This document shows, in pieces, positions 20,628 through 28,486 of a DNA stretch of 64,000 nt. Position 1 is the stretch's first letter. Every line of letters begins with the position of its first letter. The notes below the pieces were generated by a model. It had not been told where the DNA came from, did not search any database, and saw nothing but the letters and a program-made list of their open reading frames with translations. This DNA comes from Cognatiyoonia sediminum (GTDB taxonomy: Bacteria > Pseudomonadota > Alphaproteobacteria > Rhodobacterales > Rhodobacteraceae). Location of the stretch: NCBI RefSeq assembly GCF_900129845.1, contig NZ_FQXB01000001.1, forward strand, positions 1,572,817 through 1,636,816. The letters run 5' to 3'. The position numbers were made by a program, and so were the translations under genes.

Positions 20628-20995
20628 CAAGGATCATGGTCGGTATCGTGATTGCCGCCGTGGCTGTCACACTGGCCTATGTTTTCGAGGCACCTAATTC
20701 CCTCGGTGCGCATCCGTTTTGGGATCAGCAGGTTTTGGTCATTGGCGCTGGTATCGGCGCCATTTTGGGGCTCATTTCCTTGCCGCTACCAAATGTAGCA
20801 CGCATCGGAGGTTTCCTTGCACTGACCGTCTTGGCCTATCTCGCGGCCTCATGGGGAAAGGAAACTTTTGCTGCATCCTATGCCGAGGACGCATTTGCCG
20901 GCCGCATTTGGTATTTCGGATGGTTCGCGACTGTTGCAGCTGCGACAGCTTTTTTGTTTTCTCTTGCGACACCAAAAAAGGCGTTGCCAAGGTAA
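20624..20995 (+). CDS. Small membrane protein of unknown function (about 4 TM)
   Basis: A protein of ~119-123 residues made almost entirely of hydrophobic segments (near 4-20, 38-54, 62-75, 95-113), with an extra-membrane loop around GKETFAASYAEDAF. I do not recognise the family. The GTG at 20624 overlaps the ettA stop (GTGA), suggesting coupled translation; an ATG at 20636 is the alternative. Confidence 0.7.
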   Translation: MTRIMVGIVIAAVAVTLAYVFEAPNSLGAHPFWDQQVLVIGAGIGAILGLISLPLPNVARIGGFLALTVLAYLAASWGKETFAASYAEDAFAGRIWYFGWFATVAAATAFLFSLATPKKALPR

Positions 20996-21075
20996 AATTA
21001 TAACCTAAACTTGACCTAATTAGTAATTGCGTAACCAGTCCGGTGTTAGGAACCCCCATAGGTTTTGGAGGCGAC

Positions 21076-21261
21076 ATGTCACTCGGCTTAACAATAATCA
21101 GCGCGTTTTCGGGCATGATCACGGCAATGGGTTTGTATTTCGGCGGGCACGTCAGCCTGATCGAAGGCCTTGGTGCGTATTCTCTGACCGGTCTTTTGGT
21201 GGCTTTAATTGCCGCGACTGCACTGGTTTTGGACAATCAGAATCCGGACAATCGCGCATAG
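21076..21261 (+). CDS. Small two-TM membrane protein, unknown function
   Basis: A 61-residue protein, MSLGLTIISAFSGMITAMGL at its start, with two hydrophobic helices and a short polar tail (DNQNPDNRA). GGAGGCGAC directly ahead of the ATG is an excellent ribosome site, which is the main argument that this short frame is real. An 80-bp gap follows the previous gene, so it may have its own promoter. No function can be assigned. Confidence 0.65.
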   Translation: MSLGLTIISAFSGMITAMGLYFGGHVSLIEGLGAYSLTGLLVALIAATALVLDNQNPDNRA

Positions 21262-21456
21262 ATTGTTCCGATCGCTAATCGTTAACTTATAAATTTAACA
21301 ATTCGATTTGTAATTTCGCGCCCGACAACCGATATTTGGGTTGCTACGTTACCTCTTTCGATTTCTCGATCTCCCTAAGACCGGCCTTTCGACAAAGCTC
21401 TAACGCGCCGGTCCGCTACAATACCGTGAGCGGAGACTATTGAAGGAGGCCCACCT
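21262..21456 (+). promoter_or_regulatory. Upstream region and probable long 5' UTR of the cold-shock gene
   Basis: The 195 bp before the cold-shock gene contain an AT-rich stretch (21280-21320) suited to a promoter, then an imperfect hairpin GACCGGC/GCCGGTC (21379-21385 and 21407-21413), then GAAGGAGG ahead of the ATG. Long structured leaders controlling message stability at low temperature are usual for cspA-type genes; the temperature role is inferred. Confidence 0.45.
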
Positions 21457-21666
21457 ATGGCTTCAGGAACAGTAAAGTGGTTCAATACCACAAAAGGCTA
21501 CGGCTTCATCGCACCAGACGGCGGCGGTAAGGACGTGTTTGTACATATTTCTGCGGTTGAGCGCTCTGGCATGACAGGCCTGCGCGATGATCAAAAAGTA
21601 AACTACGACTTGGAAGCAGGCCGCGACGGTCGTGAGTCGGCAGTTAACATTTCTGCTGCGGACTAA
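21457..21666 (+). CDS. cspA: Cold-shock domain protein
   Basis: A 69-residue single cold-shock-domain protein with both RNA-binding motifs: KGYGFIAPD (RNP1-like KGFGFI) and VFVHISAVE (RNP2). It binds single-stranded RNA/DNA as an RNA chaperone. It begins [17 protein letters not shown] as in alphaproteobacterial Csp proteins, has a very strong ribosome site, and is followed by an intrinsic terminator. Confidence 0.96.
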   Translation: MASGTVKWFNTTKGYGFIAPDGGGKDVFVHISAVERSGMTGLRDDQKVNYDLEAGRDGRESAVNISAAD

Positions 21667-21684
21667 TATCTTTAAAAGCTTATT

Positions 21685-21714
21685 AAAAAAGGCGCCAGTT
21701 TGCGCGCCTTTTTT
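21685..21714 (+). terminator. Intrinsic terminator of the cold-shock gene
   Basis: The perfect 11-bp repeat AAAAAAGGCGC / GCGCCTTTTTT, with an 8-base loop and a T-run, lies 18 bases after the stop. Its symmetry also suits the convergent SRAP gene that ends at 21719. Confidence 0.9.
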
Positions 21715-21718
21715 GTTC

Positions 21719-22330
21719 CTAGCGCCCGTTCCAATCCACGTTAGTTGCTTCAACGACTACGAGGCCCCCATCCGGATAAGGCCTCATCAAACCTTTGGCA
21801 GCTTCGTCATATTCCCCCAACCAAACCTGCACCTGCGCCCGCGCAAAAAGCACGCCCATTCGGTGGTGTATCTCGCGCACATCGGCATTTGGTTCGCAGG
21901 TCACTGTGGTCACTTGCGGCACTTCGATCCCACCGGGGCCGTTCCAAACATCATAAATCGCAGCAAAGAACAAAAGCGATTTGTCGTTCGGACTGATCGA
22001 CCACGCCGTTTTCTTGCAAGTCTCGCCCGCCCATTCATACCACCCATCCGAGGGAACAACCGCCCGCCTCACACCTTCGAACGCAGATTTATCGAATACA
22101 TTCTCTGACCGCGCGTTGATAATCGTTTCCATCACCGATCGACCACGCGCGTTCTTGCGACCAACAGGAATAATTCCCCAGTGCATCATCCACGCGCCAT
22201 CCGCAGTTAGCGTCAAAACCTCCTGCCCAGGTGCAATATTCCGACGCGGGCTGCCAAAATCCAACTCATCAACTGACCACTCCGGCGCCAACTCGGCCAA
22301 CTCACGCGCTAGAAAAAGCCGACCGGGCAT
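21719..22330 (-). CDS. SRAP/YedK-HMCES family protein lacking Cys2
   Basis: A 203-residue SOS response-associated peptidase-like protein. YedK/HMCES proteins cap abasic sites in single-stranded DNA through a thiazolidine formed by Cys2 after Met removal. The supporting residues are here: NARSE at 72-76, GWYEW with Glu99, and HHRM with His155. Residue 2, however, is Pro (MPGRLF) instead of Cys. The start cannot lie further upstream because a TAG, the stop of tesA, is the immediately preceding in-frame codon. Tandem with tesA with no gap. Fold assignment is firm; AP-site crosslinking by the canonical route should be lost. Confidence 0.85.
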   Translation of the reverse strand: MPGRLFLARELAELAPEWSVDELDFGSPRRNIAPGQEVLTLTADGAWMMHWGIIPVGRKNARGRSVMETIINARSENVFDKSAFEGVRRAVVPSDGWYEWAGETCKKTAWSISPNDKSLLFFAAIYDVWNGPGGIEVPQVTTVTCEPNADVREIHHRMGVLFARAQVQVWLGEYDEAAKGLMRPYPDGGLVVVEATNVDWNGR

Positions 22331-23017
22331 CTACTTCTCGACCGAGGCAATCAGATCCAAAACCGCCGGTCCCATGGCGTCTACGATCAGCCCCACACCC
22401 TCAGCTGTCGGATGCAAGCCGTCACCTTGAAGATACTGGGTAAACTCACTCTGGTTTGCCGTTACATCGCGTAACCCTTGGAACCAATTTCCAAACAGCG
22501 CGATGTCATTGCCCTCGGCCAACCTCGGGTACATCGCATCGAACGCCGCCTTATACTCCGGCCCGTAGTTCGATCCGACTTCCATGCCAATCAGCAGCAT
22601 CTCAACACCTGCTTCGGCCCCCACATTTATCACGCCTTGTAGGTTTTCTTCTGCCAGGTTGGGATCAATCGCCCGTAGATAGTCGTTCGCCCCAAGCATG
22701 ACAATCATCGCATCTACCTCAGGTGTCAGCATCCAGGCCACGCGAGACAAGCCGCCTGCGGTCGTATCACCCGAGACACCGGCATTGATCACAATCACAT
22801 CCGCACCGGCCTCATCTAGCCAGGCCTGCAATTGGGGTACGAACCCCGTTTCTGGCGTCAACCCGTAGCCCGCTATTAAACTATCTCCCAAGGCCGCGAT
22901 CCTGACGGTCTCCGCCTGCGCGGCGCCTCCAAGCAAAAGAAGACCAACCGACAGGTTGCGCAACGCCCTGAATGCCCCATATCGGAAACCAAGCAACGAT
23001 CCAAAGGCACACCCCAT
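22331..23017 (-). CDS. tesA: GDSL-type arylesterase / lysophospholipase (TesA-like)
   Basis: A secreted SGNH hydrolase. Block I is ALGDSLIAGYGL with the nucleophile Ser, block II GVSGDTTAGG, block III LGANDYLRAI and block V DGLHPTAEG with the catalytic Asp and His. An N-terminal hydrophobic stretch ending AAQA-ET is the signal peptide. The start is uncertain: ATG 23017 gives a long 36-residue leader and overlaps the divergent ABC gene start; a TTG at 22963 would give a compact signal. The frame open to 23215 is antisense to the ABC gene and unlikely. The divergent ABC pair next door is its usual neighbour (YbbA/YbbP). Confidence 0.88.
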   Translation of the reverse strand: MGCAFGSLLGFRYGAFRALRNLSVGLLLLGGAAQAETVRIAALGDSLIAGYGLTPETGFVPQLQAWLDEAGADVIVINAGVSGDTTAGGLSRVAWMLTPEVDAMIVMLGANDYLRAIDPNLAEENLQGVINVGAEAGVEMLLIGMEVGSNYGPEYKAAFDAMYPRLAEGNDIALFGNWFQGLRDVTANQSEFTQYLQGDGLHPTAEGVGLIVDAMGPAVLDLIASVEK

Positions 23018-23702
23018 GTCCGAGACAATTCTGTCACTCACCGATGCGTCCCTTTCGCTGGACGGCAACGCGGGACGCGTCGACATCTTGCATGACATTT
23101 CTCTCGACGTAACAGTCGGAGAAACTCTGGGGCTGGTCGGGCCAAGCGGATCGGGCAAGTCGTCACTCCTTATGTTGATGGGCGGTCTGGAACAGGCCAC
23201 CGGCGGGAAGATCACCGCATTGGGTCAAAACTTGACTGCGATGAACGAAGATCAACTCGCGCTGTTTCGCAGGGACAATATGGGGGTGGTTTTTCAATCT
23301 TTCCACCTGATCCCGACGATGACCGCATTGGAAAACGTGGCCACGCCCTTGGAACTCGCCGGTCACAAAGATGCTTTCGACAGGGCCGAGGCCGAACTAG
23401 GCGCGGTTGGTCTTGCAGACAGAGCGGATCATTACCCCAGCCAAATGTCGGGTGGAGAGCAGCAACGCGTGGCCCTCGCCCGCGCTTCAGCTCCTCGTCC
23501 ACGCCTTCTGTTGGCCGACGAACCAACCGGCAACCTCGACGTCACCAACGGCACGGCAATCATGGACCTCCTTTTTGGCCTCCGAGACCGCCATGGCGCG
23601 ACCCTGATCATGGTCACGCATTCGAACGAACTCGCCACCCGCTGCGACCGCGTGATCCGCCTGCGCGACGGGCGCATCGACACCACGAAGGTCGCCGCAT
23701 GA
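23016..23702 (+). CDS. ybbA: ABC transporter ATPase, YbbA/LolD type
   Basis: A 228-residue ATPase with Walker A GPSGSGKS, Q-loop VFQSFHLIPTMTALENV, signature MSGGEQQRVALARA and Walker B LLADEPTGNLD, the LolD/MacB subclass that acts on envelope lipids or proteins without classical import. ATG 23016 has AAAGG upstream. It overlaps the large permease gene by four bases. In E. coli the same trio tesA-ybbA-ybbP occurs, supporting the name; the substrate is unknown. Confidence 0.9.
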   Translation: MSETILSLTDASLSLDGNAGRVDILHDISLDVTVGETLGLVGPSGSGKSSLLMLMGGLEQATGGKITALGQNLTAMNEDQLALFRRDNMGVVFQSFHLIPTMTALENVATPLELAGHKDAFDRAEAELGAVGLADRADHYPSQMSGGEQQRVALARASAPRPRLLLADEPTGNLDVTNGTAIMDLLFGLRDRHGATLIMVTHSNELATRCDRVIRLRDGRIDTTKVAA

Positions 23703-26227
23703 GCCTCTCGCTCTCTGCCAAATTCGCACGAAGAGAGCTGCGCGGGGGCTTACACGGCTTTCGTGTCTTCCTCGCCTGCCTCGCCTTGGGAGTCGCGGCC
23801 ATTGCCGCTGTTGGGACCGTACGCGCTGGTATCCAAGCCGGATTGGAAGAGGCTGGGTCAGCCCTACTTGGCGGTGACGCCGAAGCGACCTTCACCTACC
23901 GTTTCGCCTCTGACGACGAACGTGAATGGCTGGCCAGTATTGGCACAGCCGTCAGCGAAACCGTTGATTTCCGATCCATGCTGGTGGTGGACACGGGCGA
24001 GACGACAGAACGCAGCCTCACCCAAGTCCGCGCTGTAGACGACCTTTACCCGCTTATAGGCAACGTCACCCTCGACCCACCGATCCCATTGTCTGAAGCC
24101 CTTGCCGGGTCAAGCAATCTCCCCGGCGGGGTGATGGAACGCGTTTTGGCGGATCGGCTCGGTCTGACCCCTGGCGATCCCTTCCGCCTTGGCAACCAAG
24201 ATTTTGTCTTCTCGGCCTACCTCGATCAATACCCTGACAACGCAAGCGGAGGCTTCGGCCTCGGACCGCGGAGCATTGTGCGCACCGTCGACCTCGCAAA
24301 CTCCGGCTTGATCGTCGAAGGGACGTTGTTCGACACCAACTACCGCGTCGACCTACCGCCAGAGACCGACCTCGACGCGTTGGAGACGCAAGCGAAAGCC
24401 ATTTTCGAAAGCACCGGTATGCGCTGGCGTGACGCACGAGAAGGTGCGGGTGGCACGGCCACCTTTATTGACCGTTTAGGGGCCTTCCTCGTCCTCGTGG
24501 GCCTTTCTGGCCTTGCGGTCGGTGGCGTCGGCGTCAGTGCCGCCGTCCGCGCGTACCTCGCTGGCAAAACAGGCGTGATAGCCACTCTTAAAACGCTTGG
24601 CGCAACCCGCCGCACGATCTTCCTCACCTACTTCCTCCAAGTTGGCGCCTTGACCCTTCTCGGTGTCGCCCTTGGCCTCATTCTCGGCGCTGGCATCCCC
24701 CTCGCCCTCGCGCCTCTGATCGAAGCCCAACTGCCGCTCCCCTCCGATTTCCGCATTTATCCGGCACCTTTGTTTGAAGCTGCGATCTATGGCCTCCTCG
24801 CTGCGCTGATCTTCACCCTCTGGCCCCTTGCGCGAACTGATGACATCAAAGCCGCCACGCTATTCCGCGATGCTTTCGCGAGCGGTAGCACCCTCCCACG
24901 CTGGCCCTTCCTCGTTACCACCCTCCTTCTCATCGCCGCCCTACTCGGCGCTGCGATCCTCTTTTCCGGCACAGTTTTCCTCACTCTCTGGACGGCTGGT
25001 GGCATCATGGGCGCGCTTCTGATCCTCATCCTCGCCAGCGTCTTGATCCGCTGGATTGCCCGCCGGATGCGCCGCCCCACACGTGGCCGCGCGGCGCTCC
25101 ACCTCGCCTTCGGAGCCATCGGCGCGCGCGGGGGCGAGGCCACATCCGTCGTCCTCTCTCTCGGTCTTGGCCTCTCTGTCCTTGCTGCCATCGGACAAAT
25201 CGACGGCAACCTGCGCGCAGCCTTTTCAGATGAACTCCCCGCAGTCGCCCCCAGCTACTTCTTCGTAGACATCCAGCCGGATCAGATCGACGGCTTCCGA
25301 GAACGCCTCGCAGACGACCCTCAAGTCAGCCAAGTTGATGCAGCACCGATGCTGCGCGGAATTGTCACCCGCATCAACGGCGAAGAAGCCGTTACAGCCA
25401 CCGACAACCACTGGGTTGTGCAAGGCGACCGCGGCGTGACCTATGACGACACCATGCCCGAAGGCACCCGCCTGACCGCTGGTGAATGGTGGCCAGAGGG
25501 TTATTCCGGTCCGCCGCTGATCAGCTTCTCCGCCGAAGAAGCGACCGAGATGGGCCTTGAGATCGGCGATGAAATGACGGTCAACATCCTTGGCCGCGAC
25601 ATCACCGGAACCATCGCCAACTTCCGCGAAGTCACATGGGGCGACGCCGGCATTGGCTTTGTCCTGTCCGTGAATAAAACCGCGCTAGCAGGTGCACCAC
25701 ACAGCTGGATCAGCACCGTCTACGCCGAAGAAGAAGCCGAAGCACAGATCTTACGCGACCTCGCCAGCGCCTACCCCAACATCACCGCAATCCGCATCCG
25801 CGATGCTGTGGATCAAGTTAGCAGCCTCGTCGAAAGGGTCGCCGCTGCCACCCGATATGGCGCACTTGCCACTCTTTTGACCGGCTTTCTGGTCCTGATC
25901 GGGGCGGCCGCCGCTGGCGAACGCGCCCGCACGTTCGAAGCGGCTGTCCTTAAAACCATCGGTGCGCCGCGCAGCCAGATTATCCGGAGCTTTGCGCTGC
26001 GCTCGCTCATCCTCGGTCTTTCCGCTGGCATCGTCGCGCTTGCCGCTGGGATCGCTGGCGCTTGGGCCATCCAAACCTTTGTGATGGAAAACGACTACGC
26101 GGTCATCTGGACCAACGCACTGACCGTCATCGCCGGAGGCATCGCCGTATCGCTTCTTGCTGGCCTCGCTTTCGCCATCCGCCCTCTGGCCGCACACCCC
26201 GCGCAGGTGCTAAGAGCCAGAGAATGA
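23699..26227 (+). CDS. ybbP: ABC transporter permease, YbbP (FtsX/MacB superfamily)
   Basis: An 842-residue membrane protein: an N-terminal TM (LACLALGVAAIAAVGTVRAG), a large periplasmic MacB-PCD-like domain, a block of FtsX-type TM helices near 250-430, a second periplasmic domain near 500-680 and a last set of helices (670-840). This duplicated FtsX layout with ten TM helices is that of YbbP. It works with the upstream ATPase. The next gene overlaps its stop by ATGA. Confidence 0.9.
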   Translation: MSLSLSAKFARRELRGGLHGFRVFLACLALGVAAIAAVGTVRAGIQAGLEEAGSALLGGDAEATFTYRFASDDEREWLASIGTAVSETVDFRSMLVVDTGETTERSLTQVRAVDDLYPLIGNVTLDPPIPLSEALAGSSNLPGGVMERVLADRLGLTPGDPFRLGNQDFVFSAYLDQYPDNASGGFGLGPRSIVRTVDLANSGLIVEGTLFDTNYRVDLPPETDLDALETQAKAIFESTGMRWRDAREGAGGTATFIDRLGAFLVLVGLSGLAVGGVGVSAAVRAYLAGKTGVIATLKTLGATRRTIFLTYFLQVGALTLLGVALGLILGAGIPLALAPLIEAQLPLPSDFRIYPAPLFEAAIYGLLAALIFTLWPLARTDDIKAATLFRDAFASGSTLPRWPFLVTTLLLIAALLGAAILFSGTVFLTLWTAGGIMGALLILILASVLIRWIARRMRRPTRGRAALHLAFGAIGARGGEATSVVLSLGLGLSVLAAIGQIDGNLRAAFSDELPAVAPSYFFVDIQPDQIDGFRERLADDPQVSQVDAAPMLRGIVTRINGEEAVTATDNHWVVQGDRGVTYDDTMPEGTRLTAGEWWPEGYSGPPLISFSAEEATEMGLEIGDEMTVNILGRDITGTIANFREVTWGDAGIGFVLSVNKTALAGAPHSWISTVYAEEEAEAQILRDLASAYPNITAIRIRDAVDQVSSLVERVAAATRYGALATLLTGFLVLIGAAAAGERARTFEAAVLKTIGAPRSQIIRSFALRSLILGLSAGIVALAAGIAGAWAIQTFVMENDYAVIWTNALTVIAGGIAVSLLAGLAFAIRPLAAHPAQVLRARE

Positions 26228-26781
26228 CCGACCCGCAATTCTTTGGCTATGGCAGCCTCGTCAACCTACAAACGCATGACTACGCCAATCCGCGTCCAGC
26301 CACTTTGAAAGGCTGGAAACGCGTTTGGCAGCAATCAAAAGAGCGAAATGTTGCGTTCCTATCGGTCCTGCCCAGCGCTGATACGGAAATCGAAGGTCTG
26401 TTAGCTTGCGTCCCAAACGGAGACTGGGCCGCCTTGGACCTGCGCGAGCATCAATATGACCGTATCGACGTGACCAATGCCATGGGACAATCGGCACCCA
26501 CTGCTGTCTACCAAGGCCAACCTGCTAAGATCGCAGATGGCGCTCTGACACGCCCTTTCCTGCTTAGCTATCTCGACGTCATCATTGACGGTTTCTTGGA
26601 ACACTTTGGCGAAGACGGCGTGCAACGGTTTTTCAAAACCACCGATCGATGGGACACGCCGGCGCTAAATGACCGCCAAAACCCGATCTACCCGCGCTAT
26701 GTGCAGGTCAGCCCAGACGCGCTCGATCTGGTCGACCACCATCTGTCAAAATTACCGACGGTTGTGAAGCAACCGATGTAA
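26224..26781 (+). CDS. Gamma-glutamylcyclotransferase-like protein
   Basis: A 185-residue protein of the GGCT/AIG2 fold. The substrate-loop motif FGYGSLVN stands at 6-13 and the segment WAALDLREHQYDRIDV contains the usual catalytic-Glu region (REH). GGCTs release 5-oxoproline from gamma-glutamyl amines or peptides; the true substrate is open. ATG 26224 overlaps the permease stop. The last 30 bp overlap the convergent MATE gene. Confidence 0.82.
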   Translation: MTDPQFFGYGSLVNLQTHDYANPRPATLKGWKRVWQQSKERNVAFLSVLPSADTEIEGLLACVPNGDWAALDLREHQYDRIDVTNAMGQSAPTAVYQGQPAKIADGALTRPFLLSYLDVIIDGFLEHFGEDGVQRFFKTTDRWDTPALNDRQNPIYPRYVQVSPDALDLVDHHLSKLPTVVKQPM

Positions 26782-28134
26782 CCGCCCCTCGCGCTCGAAC
26801 TCGGTCGCCTCATGCGTCTCGCCCTTCTCCATCACGCGCATCGCCAGGACGTAAGCTATAGCGGCAAAGACCAAACCACCCGCAGCCTGCCCAATCAAAA
26901 CACCCGGTGCCCCCGCCAATGACGCGCCCAACATCACAAAGGGGATCGTGCCAACGGTATGGCGGCCCCAATTGATCCAAGTTGAATAGTAGGGGTGGTT
27001 TAGGTTGTTGAAGGCCGCATTCCCCACAAAGATCACGCCGTTGAAAAAGAAGGTCAGAGACAGGGGACCAGCAAACAGGAACACCAACGTTAGCGCCAAG
27101 CCGTCCAGTGCAAAAAGCGTGACGAAAAACGGCCTAAGAAGGTAGAGTATGATCGAAACCAAAACAACGACGCCCGCCGTGAAGTAAATCCCATCGCGGA
27201 AAGCGGCTCTCACTCGGTCATCCTTGCCTGCTCCTGCGTTCTGCCCAATTATCGGCCCAATCGCTCCGGACAAGGCAAACAGCACGCCGAATGCTACCGG
27301 CGTCATCCGCCCCACAATCGCCATGCCCGCCACGGCCTCTTCGCCAAAGGTCGCCATTGTCCGCGTGACATAGGCCGACCCAATCGGCGTCGCGAGTTGA
27401 GTCAGGATCGCCGGAAAGGCAATGGCCATCACGGGTGAGATGTCAGGAACAAACGTTGAAAAGGACGGTCGATTGATCCCCTGATAGACCTTGATCACCG
27501 GAACAATCGCCGTCACCGCAATCGTGATCCGCGCACAAACCGATGCAATCGCCGCGCCCGTCAGTTCAAGATCAAGGCCAAAGATCAGGATTGGATCAAG
27601 CACCGCATTGACCAACCCGCCATAAATCGTCGCCATCATCGCGCGCCGCGCATCCCCATGCGCCCGCAAAATCGCGCTGCCGACCATGCCAATCATCAAG
27701 ATCGGCAGGGAAGGCACAATGATCCGCAGATAGTTCACCGCAAGATCGAGCGTCTCACCTTCCGCGCCCAAAAGGGCTGTCAATTCATAAGCATAGATCC
27801 AGACCGCGAGTACAAAGAGGCTGCCCAAGATCACACCAATTACCAGCGCATTCGTCGCTTGCCTCTTTGCCAGATCTTCGTTTCCAGCCCCCAAAGCCCT
27901 CGCCACCAAGGCCCCCGCCGCAATCGACATGCCGATGCTGAAGGAGGCGGTAAAGAACAAAATTGCGCCCGCATATCCAATGGCAGCAGCCAGTTCCGCC
28001 TTACCCAGCATTGAGATGAAAATCATGTCGACAAAATCAACCAAAAACACAGCCATTAAGCCAAACGACGCCGTCAACGACATCACCGAGATATGTTTGA
28101 ACAGACTGCCTTCGAGGAATTTTGCTTCGGACAT
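26752..28134 (-). CDS. MATE family efflux transporter
   Basis: A 460-residue membrane protein with about 12 TM helices arranged as two six-helix halves, characteristic of MATE (multidrug and toxic compound extrusion) pumps. Typical family segments are the SFGLMAVFLVDFVDMIFIS start, GAGNEDLAKRQATNALVIG and FALSGAIGPIIGQNAGAGK at the beginning of the second half. It exports cationic compounds using a Na+ or H+ gradient; the substrate cannot be read from sequence. The polar C-terminal tail lies within the overlap with the convergent gene. Confidence 0.92.
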   Translation of the reverse strand: MSEAKFLEGSLFKHISVMSLTASFGLMAVFLVDFVDMIFISMLGKAELAAAIGYAGAILFFTASFSIGMSIAAGALVARALGAGNEDLAKRQATNALVIGVILGSLFVLAVWIYAYELTALLGAEGETLDLAVNYLRIIVPSLPILMIGMVGSAILRAHGDARRAMMATIYGGLVNAVLDPILIFGLDLELTGAAIASVCARITIAVTAIVPVIKVYQGINRPSFSTFVPDISPVMAIAFPAILTQLATPIGSAYVTRTMATFGEEAVAGMAIVGRMTPVAFGVLFALSGAIGPIIGQNAGAGKDDRVRAAFRDGIYFTAGVVVLVSIILYLLRPFFVTLFALDGLALTLVFLFAGPLSLTFFFNGVIFVGNAAFNNLNHPYYSTWINWGRHTVGTIPFVMLGASLAGAPGVLIGQAAGGLVFAAIAYVLAMRVMEKGETHEATEFEREGRLHRLLHNRR

Positions 28135-28486
28135 GGGGATGTCTCCTTTTGGGCGACTGTCCCGAGTTTTTGGGCTAGACGCAAGGTGGTTGATTGGGTG
28201 GGGGGAGAGGTTCTTAAATATGGAAAGAGATATTTATTTTCTAGGCAGTGTAGTCAGAGACTGAATCGAACTCCAAAAGACTAATTCTGCGCGACACCTG
28301 ATATCTGCAACCACAAGAGAACAAAAATCCAAAAACTGTATACGTTTGGACGAGGCTATATGGCTCAATAAAGCGGCACATTAGACACCCCAATTGGCTG
28401 CACGATTCAAACGGTTGGCGTCAAGAATGATTTTCTGCTATTGCGACACAAATTGTTGACTATTTTGCTATTTTTGGACCTTACGA
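28135..28486. other. AT-rich intergenic region, no gene seen (352 bp)
   Basis: This divergent gap is clearly AT-richer than the flanking core genes and shows no ORF with coding character. It must hold promoters for the MATE gene and the acyltransferase; TTGACT-like and A/T-rich patches occur at 28,440-28,475, but no spacing is convincing. The composition change marks the left edge of an apparently acquired gene. Confidence 0.4.

Noticed and set aside
23018..23215. 66-codon upstream extension of tesA.
   Set aside because: It is antisense to the conserved Walker A region of the ABC ATPase gene and precedes the signal peptide.
26752..26781. 30-bp overlap of convergent GGCT-like and MATE genes as an antisense regulatory device.
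   Set aside because: Short 3' overlaps are frequent in compact genomes, and only C-terminal tail codons are involved; no further signal supports regulation.
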